A DNA stretch of 64,000 nt from Meridianimaribacter flavus (GTDB lineage: Bacteria; Bacteroidota; Bacteroidia; Flavobacteriales; Flavobacteriaceae), in the NCBI RefSeq assembly GCF_004366715.1, contig NZ_SOQZ01000001.1:124001-188000 (forward strand), given 5' to 3'. The translations under genes and the position numbers were made by a program. The first letter of the stretch is position 1. Every line of letters begins with the position of its first letter. Positions 37,601-43,752 of the stretch are shown here, in pieces. Under the pieces are notes generated by a model that was not told the origin of the DNA, did no database searches, and saw only the letters and a program-made list of their open reading frames with translations.

Positions 37601-38096
37601 TGAAGGGAAGGAAGGTGACCAAGGCAAACAAAACGGAAGTCAACAAGGAAGTCAAGAAGGCGATGGCGAAGGGAATAGTGAGGAATTAAATGGAGAACTG
37701 TTTAGAATTTATCAACAACAGCAACAACTAAGGCAAGCGTTACAAGATAAGCTAGCTAAAGACGGTTTACAAGGTCAGGGAAAAGACTTGTTGGAGAAAA
37801 TGGAAGAGATTGAATTGGACTTATTAAACAAAGGATTCACCAATCAAACCTTGCAAAAAATGATGGATTTGCAGCATCAATTATTAAAGCTTGAAGATGC
37901 TACATTTACTCAAGGGCAGGATAATAAACGAAAATCTGAAACTAACGACAAACAGTTTAACAATACTACTACAGACCAAATTCCTAAGGCTAAAGAATAT
38001 TTTAATACTACTGAAATTTTAAACCGACAAGCATTACCTTTGCATCAAGTTTATAAAAAGAAAGTTCAAGAGTACTTTAAAAAATCAGATGATTAG
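34692..38096 (+). CDS. DUF4175 family large membrane protein with long coiled coil
   Basis: A 1134-residue protein. Three hydrophobic segments (about 24-42, 50-75, 152-170) anchor the N-terminus. A predicted beta-rich region (about 190-480) follows, then a very long Glu/Lys/Gln coiled coil (about 485-770). Next comes a helical domain, a Gly/Ser/Gln low-complexity linker (SSSGQGSGQGSGQSGSGGQE) and a Lys/Glu/Gly-rich stretch. The architecture matches DUF4175, found in Bacteroidota; function unknown. Its last 8 bp overlap ybeY, so the two are translationally coupled. Confidence 0.85.
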   Translation: MASHFKEIQAKLEQFIRRFYTNELLKGIILFFAIGLLYLLFTLFVEYVLWLNPIARTVLFWLFVAVEIGLFAKFIAIPLAKLFKLQKGINYEDASKIIGNHFPEVNDKLLNVLQLKQHAANSELLLASIEQKSAELSPIPFKLAVNFKKNAKYLKYAAIPIAILLLSYATGKLNWFSDSYERVVNYNVAYEPPAPFQFFVVNEDLNAIENKDFKLLVSTTGKVIPENAQIKYNNETYFLQQTAPGQFEYVFTQPKDKIEFNLSANNVNSKTYSLNVVNIPKLVNFEMVLDYPSHTKKADETLKSTGSTTVPEGTNVTWKVNTKSTNTVALYAQDTIQFKPLDNGNFEANKRLYNNLEYSISTSNDALKDYENLGFSINVIKDDYPELTLKVEKDSIDNQSLYFFGQVSDDYGLSKLQLVYYPSNDDSDKKTENIPVSSSNFDEFVSAFPNQLQLTEGVDYELYFQVFDNDAIHNYKSTKSSVFSYRKLTKDEEEQKQLEEQNETIKDLNNSFEKLKDQDKKLEEISKNQKEKEELNFNDKKKLENFLKRQKEQEQLMQNFNKKLQDNLEEFQNEEQDQFKEDLQKRLDENEQQLKEDEKLLEELEKLQDKIQKEELTEKLEELAKQNKNKQRSLEQLLELTKRYYVAKKTEKLQKELENLAEEQDKLSKQDEENTKEAQDELNKAFEEFQEELEELKKENEDLKKPFAIPDDKATEESIKKDQQDASEQLEQQEQNEQQGDKQDSQENQNNAQQSQKKASEKMKQMSAKMMQSMMSGSGEQLSEDAAMLRQILDNLVLFSFDQENLMNQFRSIDINHNQYGKHLRKQNTLREHFEHIDDSLFALSLRQPMLSEQVNKQITDVFFNIDKSLSQLSENQIYQGVSTQQYTITATNELSSFLSDVLDNMEAQMNSSSGQGSGQGSGQSGSGGQEMQLPDIIKSQEELNKEMEEGMKKGEKGKSKEGDEGKEGSEGKEGDQGKQNGSQQGSQEGDGEGNSEELNGELFRIYQQQQQLRQALQDKLAKDGLQGQGKDLLEKMEEIELDLLNKGFTNQTLQKMMDLQHQLLKLEDATFTQGQDNKRKSETNDKQFNNTTTDQIPKAKEYFNTTEILNRQALPLHQVYKKKVQEYFKKSDD

Positions 38097-38508
38097 TTTT
38101 AACTATGAAACCCAGTTTCAATTATCCAATGAAACCATTTTTGAACAATGGATAAAAGAAACGATACAAAACGAAGGTTGCAGCTTAGGAGATATCAATT
38201 ACATATTTTGTGACGATGACTATTTGCATAAAATTAATGTAGAATTTTTGGATCACGATACGCTAACTGATATTATTAGCTTCGATTATTCAGTAGGAAA
38301 AGAGCTACATGGAGATATTTATATTTCCGTAGAAAGAGTAGAAGATAACGCAAAGGATTTTAAAGTAGATTTTGATGTAGAATTGTCTAGAGTGATAATT
38401 CACGGTATACTTCATTATTGTGGTTATAAAGATAAGACTGATGAAGATGCCAAGGTAATGCGAGCAAAGGAAGAACAGTACATGAAGGTATTGGTTGATT
38501 TACAATAA
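38089..38508 (+). CDS. ybeY: Endoribonuclease YbeY (rRNA maturation factor)
   Basis: A 139-residue YbeY that participates in 16S rRNA 3'-end processing and ribosome quality control. The zinc motif region reads IIHGILHYCGYKDKT. The first two histidines of HGxLHxxGxDH are present, but the last position is Lys-Asp instead of Asp-His. LTDIISFDYSVGKELHGDIY is the usual upstream conserved stretch. It lies in the DUF4175-ybeY unit; the promoter of mnmG is inside its 3' end. Confidence 0.93.
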   Translation: MISFNYETQFQLSNETIFEQWIKETIQNEGCSLGDINYIFCDDDYLHKINVEFLDHDTLTDIISFDYSVGKELHGDIYISVERVEDNAKDFKVDFDVELSRVIIHGILHYCGYKDKTDEDAKVMRAKEEQYMKVLVDLQ

Positions 38509-38524
38509 TTTCGCTGTATATTTG
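38495..38524 (+). promoter_or_regulatory. Full Bacteroidota promoter for mnmG (TTG-N19-TATATTTG)
   Basis: TTG at 38495-38497, 19-nt spacer and TATATTTG at 38517-38524 match the TTG/TAnnTTTG consensus with standard spacing. It overlaps the 3' end of ybeY and would make an mnmG leader of about 40 nt containing the parS-like site. Confidence 0.65.
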
Positions 38525-38553
38525 CATCCCAAAATTTTGAACAGAATCTAAAT

Positions 38554-38569
38554 TGTTTCACGTGGAACA
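38554..38569. promoter_or_regulatory. parS site 2 (perfect 16/16)
   Basis: TGTTTCACGTGGAACA is the exact reverse complement of the classical parS sequence TGTTCCACGTGAAACA. It lies 2 bp before the mnmG ATG, inside the predicted leader. Confidence 0.85.
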
Positions 38570-38571
38570 CT

Positions 38572-40449
38572 ATGAGTTTATTTAAAGATACATATGATGT
38601 TATAGTTGTAGGAGCAGGTCATGCAGGTAGTGAAGCTGCTGCTGCTGCTGCCAATATGGGTGTAAAAACTTTATTGGTTACTATGAACCTACAAAACATT
38701 GCCCAAATGTCTTGTAATCCAGCAATGGGAGGAATTGCTAAAGGACAAATTGTAAGAGAGATTGATGCGCTTGGAGGTTATAGTGGTGTTGTTAGTGACC
38801 GTACAGCTATTCAGTTTAAAATGCTTAACAAATCAAAAGGACCTGCAATGTGGAGTCCACGTGTTCAAAGTGACCGAATGCGTTTTGCTGAAGAGTGGAG
38901 AAACCTGTTAGAGCAAACTCCTAATTTAGATTTTTATCAAGAGATGGTGTCTGGTTTGTTAATGGAAGGAGATAAAGTTGTTGGTGTAAAAACGTCTTTA
39001 GGTTTAGAAATTAAAGCTAAAAGCGTTGTGCTAACCAATGGGACTTTTTTAAACGGACTTATCCATATTGGAGATAAAAATTTTGGAGGAGGAAGAGCAG
39101 GTGAACGTGCTGCAACAGGAATTACTGAACAGCTAGTTGATTTAGGTTTTGATTCTGGTAGAATGAAAACAGGAACACCTCCTCGTGTTGACGGTCGTTC
39201 TTTAGATTATTCAAAAATGATAGAGCAACCTGGAGATGATAATCCTGATAAATTTTCGTATTTAGATATTACAAAACCATTAACACAACAACGTTCTTGT
39301 CACATGACATATACAAGTCCTGAAGTTCATGATTTGTTACGAGAAGGGTTTGATAGGTCGCCAATGTTTAATGGTAGAATCAAAAGTTTAGGACCACGCT
39401 ATTGTCCTTCAATTGAAGATAAAATAAATCGTTTTGCAGATAAAGATCGTCATCAATTATTTGTTGAGCCAGAAGGTTGGAATACTGTTGAGGTGTATGT
39501 AAATGGGTTTTCTACTTCTCTTCCAGAAGATGTTCAATTTAAAGCATTGAGTTCCGTTGCAGGTTTTGAAAAAGTCAAATTCTTTAGACCAGGTTATGCT
39601 ATAGAATACGATTATTTTCCACCAACGCAATTAAAGCACACGCTAGAAACTAAGCTCGTAAGTGGTTTATATTTTGCTGGACAAATTAACGGAACCACAG
39701 GTTACGAAGAAGCAGCTTCGCAAGGGTTAATGGCAGGAATAAATGCGGCTTTAAAAGTTCAAGAAAAGGATGCTTTTACATTAAGTAGAAGTGAAGCCTA
39801 TATAGGTGTTTTGGTTGACGATTTAATTACCAAAGGTACTGAAGAGCCTTATAGAATGTTTACATCAAGAGCTGAATATAGAACGCTACTTAGACAAGAT
39901 AATGCCGATTTTAGATTAACTCCAAAATCATTTGAGATTGGTTTAGCAACTCAAGAACGCATGAAGCAGATGGAAAACAAGAAGGAGCAATCTGAAGCTT
40001 TTGTGTCGTTTTTTAGAGAAACTAGTGTAAAGCCTGAAGAAGCAAATCCTGTACTTGAAGCTAAAGATTCTTCGTTGATGAAACAGTCAGATAAGATGTT
40101 TAAAATCTTTTCAAGACCAAATATTACTATTGAAGACATGCGTCAATTTGAAGCTGTTGAAGCATACATCCAAGAACATAATTTGAATAATGAAGTGATT
40201 GAACAAGCCGAAATTCAAATTAAATATTCAGGATATATAGAGAAGGAAAAGAACAATGCTGATAAATTAAATAGGCTAGAAGGGATTAAAATCCCAGCTA
40301 ATTTTGACTATTCTAAACTTAAATCTATGAGTATGGAAGCAAGAGAAAAGTTGAATAAAATTCAGCCTGTAACCATATCTCAAGCCTCAAGAATTAGCGG
40401 AGTTTCTCCTAGTGATATTTCGGTGCTTTTAGTTTATATGGGTAGATAG
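38572..40449 (+). CDS. mnmG: tRNA uridine 5-carboxymethylaminomethyl modification enzyme MnmG
   Basis: A 625-residue FAD-dependent enzyme (formerly GidA) that, with MnmE, modifies wobble uridines of tRNA. Motifs are the FAD-binding [19 protein letters not shown] at the N-terminus, the GidA signatures [12 protein letters not shown] and [16 protein letters not shown], and a full C-terminal helical domain ending VLLVYMGR. In many bacteria this gene lies near the chromosome origin, which fits the candidate oriC and parS sites here. Confidence 0.97.
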   Translation: MSLFKDTYDVIVVGAGHAGSEAAAAAANMGVKTLLVTMNLQNIAQMSCNPAMGGIAKGQIVREIDALGGYSGVVSDRTAIQFKMLNKSKGPAMWSPRVQSDRMRFAEEWRNLLEQTPNLDFYQEMVSGLLMEGDKVVGVKTSLGLEIKAKSVVLTNGTFLNGLIHIGDKNFGGGRAGERAATGITEQLVDLGFDSGRMKTGTPPRVDGRSLDYSKMIEQPGDDNPDKFSYLDITKPLTQQRSCHMTYTSPEVHDLLREGFDRSPMFNGRIKSLGPRYCPSIEDKINRFADKDRHQLFVEPEGWNTVEVYVNGFSTSLPEDVQFKALSSVAGFEKVKFFRPGYAIEYDYFPPTQLKHTLETKLVSGLYFAGQINGTTGYEEAASQGLMAGINAALKVQEKDAFTLSRSEAYIGVLVDDLITKGTEEPYRMFTSRAEYRTLLRQDNADFRLTPKSFEIGLATQERMKQMENKKEQSEAFVSFFRETSVKPEEANPVLEAKDSSLMKQSDKMFKIFSRPNITIEDMRQFEAVEAYIQEHNLNNEVIEQAEIQIKYSGYIEKEKNNADKLNRLEGIKIPANFDYSKLKSMSMEAREKLNKIQPVTISQASRISGVSPSDISVLLVYMGR

Positions 40450-40450
40450 A

Positions 40451-40915
40451 ATGAGAGAAATTGTATTAAAACAACATATTTCTATTGTATCAAAAGTTAT
40501 ATTCTTAATTCCTTTCTTGTTTGTATCTGTTGTTTTATCAATCTTCGACTCTATGTTTTCTTTTGCTATTATCATAGGAGTTTTGCTTTTTGTATTTAAT
40601 TATGACTACTTGATAAAAGCGAATTTTGACAGCTATATTAGGTTTGGGTTTTTCAATTTAAGGCTTGTCAAACTTAAGAGAAAAATCATTCAACCAGAAT
40701 ATATTTCATTGTTTAAGCAGCGATATAAAACTCTAATGGGTTTTGGTTTTTACACGCCTTTTGGTGAAGATAAGTTTGAAATGTATTCAATTAAATTTTT
40801 CAATAAAGAAGGAAATCAAACCGTTTTTAAATCTTTTAATAAAGCTGAAGTTTTAACTTTAGGTAAAGATTTATCTAACATGCTAAATGTTGAATTGTAT
40901 AATACTTTAATTTAA
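40451..40915 (+). CDS. Hypothetical membrane protein
   Basis: A 154-residue protein with a pair of adjacent N-terminal membrane helices (about 12-30 and 35-52: VIFLIPFLFVSVVLSIF, FAIIIGVLLFVFNYDYLI). A soluble basic C-terminal part follows (about 60-154). It begins 1 nt after the mnmG stop and is probably co-transcribed. No family recognised. Its stop is directly followed by a parS-like site. Confidence 0.7.
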   Translation: MREIVLKQHISIVSKVIFLIPFLFVSVVLSIFDSMFSFAIIIGVLLFVFNYDYLIKANFDSYIRFGFFNLRLVKLKRKIIQPEYISLFKQRYKTLMGFGFYTPFGEDKFEMYSIKFFNKEGNQTVFKSFNKAEVLTLGKDLSNMLNVELYNTLI

Positions 40916-40930
40916 GTTCCACGTGGAACA
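40915..40930. promoter_or_regulatory. parS-like site 3 (15/16 to the symmetric form)
   Basis: AGTTCCACGTGGAACA differs from the symmetric parS TGTTCCACGTGGAACA only at the first base; GTTCCACGTGGAAC is a perfect 14-bp palindrome. Its first base is the last base of the preceding gene's stop codon, so it lies in the intergenic gap before the methyltransferase. Confidence 0.75.
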
Positions 40931-40953
40931 CTTTTATTAATTTCTTTATTTTA

Positions 40954-40978
40954 TCATTCTGAACTTGATTCAGAATCT
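40954..40978. repeat. REP-like palindrome
   Basis: TCATTCTGAA-CTTGA-TTCAGAATCT: an 8-bp perfect stem with a 5-nt loop, bounded by TCATTC and GAATCT as in the palindrome near tRNA-Cys. It may be a dispersed repeat or a hairpin in the methyltransferase leader. Confidence 0.5.
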
Positions 40979-40986
40979 ATTTTAAA

Positions 40987-41838
40987 ATGAATAAAAAACC
41001 AACATATTTAACTGTAAAAGACCATTCGGTTTCTGGTGAAGATTTTCAATTAGTGTATAATGAAGAATTGGATATGTTGGAAACAACTCCTCAACCTAGT
41101 GCAAATACACTTTCTGAATATTACAAAAGTGAAGACTATATTTCGCATACCGATTCTAAAAGAAATTGGTTTGAAAAAGCATATCATTTTGTAAGAGGAA
41201 TGGCTTTGAAACGAAAATTAAAGTTGATCAATTCGTTTCCAGTTTCAGGAAAAACTATTTTAGATGTTGGTTGTGGTACAGGAGATTTTTTGCTAACCGC
41301 AAAAAACAATGCTTGGAATGTTTATGGTATTGAACCAAACGAAAAGGCAAGAGCCATTGCAAATTCAAAAACAATAAATCAAGTTTTTGATACTAATACT
41401 TTGCAGGAATTTGAATCAGGAACTTTTGATGTTATTACGCTTTGGCATGTACTTGAACATTTACCAAATTTAGAAACCGAAATACAAAACTTAAACAGAC
41501 TTTTAAAACCCGAAGGAAGACTTGTAATAGCAGTTCCAAACTTTAAAAGTTATGATGCAAAACATTACAGTGCATTTTGGGCAGCTTATGATGTGCCTAG
41601 ACATCTTTGGCATTTTTCACAAACATCAATCTCAAAATTATTTTCAAAACACAATTTAGAAATTGAAAAAACCTTGCCAATGACATTTGATGCATTTTAT
41701 GTAAGCTTACTTTCTGAGCAATATAAATCAGGATCCAAAAATCCATTAACAGCTTTTTGGGTAGGATTACAATCTAATTTAAAAGCAAAACGCACTGGAG
41801 AGTATTCTTCGCTTATTTATGTGCTTAAAAAGAGCTAA
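40987..41838 (+). CDS. Class I SAM-dependent methyltransferase
   Basis: A 283-residue protein with the SAM-binding motif I ILDVGCGTGDFLLTA (about 91-105). The acidic end of strand 2 is in YGIEPNEKARAIA, and motif III-like VITLWHVLEHLPNLE shows the WHVLEH pattern of the Methyltransf_23/UbiG-type group. The N-terminal ~80 residues carry SANTLSEYYKSEDYISHTD, as in methyltransferases associated with surface-polymer or cofactor synthesis. Substrate unknown. A weak terminator follows. Confidence 0.85.
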   Translation: MNKKPTYLTVKDHSVSGEDFQLVYNEELDMLETTPQPSANTLSEYYKSEDYISHTDSKRNWFEKAYHFVRGMALKRKLKLINSFPVSGKTILDVGCGTGDFLLTAKNNAWNVYGIEPNEKARAIANSKTINQVFDTNTLQEFESGTFDVITLWHVLEHLPNLETEIQNLNRLLKPEGRLVIAVPNFKSYDAKHYSAFWAAYDVPRHLWHFSQTSISKLFSKHNLEIEKTLPMTFDAFYVSLLSEQYKSGSKNPLTAFWVGLQSNLKAKRTGEYSSLIYVLKKS

Positions 41839-41869
41839 AACGCATTTTAAGGCGTTTTAAGCGTTTTTG
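41837..41869 (+). terminator. Probable terminator after the methyltransferase
   Basis: AAAACGC can pair with GCGTTTT at 41852-41858 or with the next GCGTTTTT at 41861-41868, followed by T-rich sequence. It overlaps the gene's stop codon. Confidence 0.6.
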
Positions 41870-42024
41870 TTATTTGTGTCCTTGTCATTTATTGGCCTTT
41901 TTTTAAATCGTTATTACACGCTTTTATATAAAGCCGTTTTTTATAACTAAAATGAATTAATCGTTAATGAAGTATTATTTTTATTAATATGTTCGTTTTT
42001 TAAGATTTCAGTTCTCAACTTTAT

Positions 42025-42032
42025 TACATTTG
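42025..42032 (+). promoter_or_regulatory. TAnnTTTG -7 element for the OmpH-like gene
   Basis: TACATTTG, exact, 23 nt before ATG 42056. Confidence 0.5.
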
Positions 42033-42055
42033 CAAAAAATTAAAAACTTTAAAAA

Positions 42056-42571
42056 ATGAAATACCTAGTTTTAATACTTGTAACAGCGTTAAGTTTTTCT
42101 TCTTGTCAAGAACAGCAAAAATTAGCTTTTATTGATAACGGAAAAGTGATTAATGAGTATCAAGAAAAAATTGACTTAGAGAAAAAGTACGAGCAAAAAG
42201 ATTTAGCTTTTCAAAAAAGAAGAGATAGTATGATTAGCAATTATCAATTAGAGTTAAAAGAAGCTCAATTAAAAGCTAAAAATATGTCTCAGGCTAATCT
42301 TCAAAAATTATCTCAAGAAATTCAGCAAAAAGAGCAGTTGTTGACTCAAAGAATTCAAATGGAGCAACAACAAATGCAAAAAGCATTTCAAACTGATATT
42401 GATTCATTAATCGTTAAAGTAAAAAACTTTGTAAACGATTATGGTAAAAAGAACCAATATTCTTACATTTTTGGAACTAGCGATACTGCAGCAAGTGTAC
42501 TTTATGGTTCAGAAGACCTTTCTCAAACAATTATTGATGCGTTAAACGCAGATTATAAAAAAGAAGAGTAA
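42056..42571 (+). CDS. OmpH/Skp family periplasmic chaperone, lipoprotein
   Basis: A 171-residue protein with a lipoprotein signal (LILVTALSFSSCQEQQ, Cys 17). The OmpH/Skp pattern is a short N-terminal strand (KLAFIDNGKVINEY), a long helical hairpin rich in Gln, Lys and Glu (about 40-125), and a returning C-terminal strand (YSYIFGTSDTAASVLYGSED). Skp homologues bind unfolded outer-membrane proteins. It stands alone between two terminators. Confidence 0.85.
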   Translation: MKYLVLILVTALSFSSCQEQQKLAFIDNGKVINEYQEKIDLEKKYEQKDLAFQKRRDSMISNYQLELKEAQLKAKNMSQANLQKLSQEIQQKEQLLTQRIQMEQQQMQKAFQTDIDSLIVKVKNFVNDYGKKNQYSYIFGTSDTAASVLYGSEDLSQTIIDALNADYKKEE

Positions 42572-42608
42572 GCGACTAAAATAATTTTAACATAACAAAC
42601 GTTATTGT

Positions 42609-42641
42609 AAAGCTAGATGGATTCCGTCTAGCTTTTTTAGT
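42609..42641 (+). terminator. Intrinsic terminator after the OmpH-like gene
   Basis: An 11-bp stem (AAGCTAGATGG with CCGTCTAGCTT, one wobble), ATT loop and T-run. Confidence 0.85.
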
Positions 42642-42658
42642 TTAACTAATCATACACA

Positions 42659-43552
42659 ATGCAAATACGAGAGTATTTAAAAGAACCTTTTGATTATTTT
42701 GATGACAAGAAATCGAAATGGCTTTACATAATAAGTGCTATTGTATTTTCTCATTTATTCCTTATTATTTTTCAGCCTTACGGTATTTCAGAAGAAATGT
42801 CAAACCCTGTTAACAGTACGCTTAATAAGTTTTTGTTTTTCTTTTCCATTGCATTAAGTACGTTTTTAGCATTAACACTTTCACAATTCTTTTTTAGGCA
42901 ACTATTTGGTTTTCAAAATATTAAAATTAAAAAATATATATTTTGGCTGTTGATTGAGGCTTTAATTTTGCTGTTTATAAACTTTGGAATGTCTTTTATT
43001 ATTCCTGATTTAGGTAACGATTTTGAACAAGAACTAAACATTTGGTTTCAGGTAAAAATGTATCCTAAGCTGTTATTGATTTTAATTTTTCCTTTTTTTG
43101 GAACAGTCATTTACATAGCCATAAAACGACTTCAAACCGAAGTAAAGGAACTAGATCAGCAACTACTTACATTTAAATACAAATACGATAAAACAAAGCA
43201 AAAAGACACGTTAAACTTATTAGACGAGAACAATCAATTAGACATTGCTTTATCTATAAATGAGATTGTATACATAGAATCTAGCAATCAATATGTTGTA
43301 GTTAATTTTATAAAAAACAATACTATTAAAAAACACATTGTAAGAAATAGACTAAAACACATATTGTCTCAAACCGAAAACTTACCAATTAAACAATGTC
43401 ATAGGTCGTTTGCTGTAAATTTAATTCACGTGAAACATTTAACCAGAAAAAACGGAAAAGCATTTTTAGTGCTTAACACCAATTTTGAGGGGTTAAAAAT
43501 CCCAGTTTCCAACTCTTTTTTAGAAGCTATAAAGAAGGATTTGGACAATTAA
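42659..43552 (+). CDS. Membrane-anchored LytTR-domain transcriptional regulator
   Basis: A 297-residue protein with four N-terminal membrane helices (about 22-40, 55-75, 90-112, 132-152), a short coiled linker, and a C-terminal LytTR DNA-binding domain (about 195-297). Signature stretches are SINEIVYIESSNQYVVVNFI, IKQCHRSFAVNLIHVKHLTR and LKIPVSNSFLEAIK. There is no receiver domain, so it probably senses through its membrane part. A parS-like site lies inside the gene at 43422-43437. Three 21-bp repeats begin 16 bp after its stop and precede the TonB receptor gene, the likely target. Confidence 0.9.
   Translation: MQIREYLKEPFDYFDDKKSKWLYIISAIVFSHLFLIIFQPYGISEEMSNPVNSTLNKFLFFFSIALSTFLALTLSQFFFRQLFGFQNIKIKKYIFWLLIEALILLFINFGMSFIIPDLGNDFEQELNIWFQVKMYPKLLLILIFPFFGTVIYIAIKRLQTEVKELDQQLLTFKYKYDKTKQKDTLNLLDENNQLDIALSINEIVYIESSNQYVVVNFIKNNTIKKHIVRNRLKHILSQTENLPIKQCHRSFAVNLIHVKHLTRKNGKAFLVLNTNFEGLKIPVSNSFLEAIKKDLDN
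43422..43437. promoter_or_regulatory. parS-like site 4 (14/16 to the symmetric form)
   Basis: TAATTCACGTGAAACA differs from TGTTTCACGTGAAACA at positions 2 and 3. It lies in the LytTR gene, encoding LIHVKH. Confidence 0.45.
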
Positions 43553-43567
43553 ACACTTTTTATTGCT

Positions 43568-43630
43568 ACAATTGATTCTAAAACCAGGACAATTCACTCC
43601 AAAACTGTAACAATTCACTCCAAAAGATCG
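43568..43630 (+). repeat. Three tandem 21-bp repeats, probable LytTR-binding sites
   Basis: Units start at 43568, 43589 and 43610, exactly 21 bp apart. Each begins with ACAATT; units 2 and 3 share ACAATTCACTCCAAAA, and unit 1 is ACAATTGATTCTAAAA (13/16). LytTR-domain regulators (AgrA, ComE) bind direct repeats of ACAnTTnAG-like half-sites spaced two helical turns, about 21 bp, apart. The array is 123 bp upstream of the TonB receptor ATG. Confidence 0.75.
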
Positions 43631-43752
43631 TCTAGAATATGGATTTCATCAATATTTGAAATTATTTTGCGTTAACAAATCCATAAAGTAAAAATCGATT
43701 TTATTCTATTTCAAACCTTAATTTTATCAATCAAAAAACAGAACAAAAACTA

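Noticed and set aside
38852-38872. TCCACGTG in mnmG as a fifth parS-like site
   Set aside because: The right half reads TTCAA instead of GAACA, too far from the consensus.
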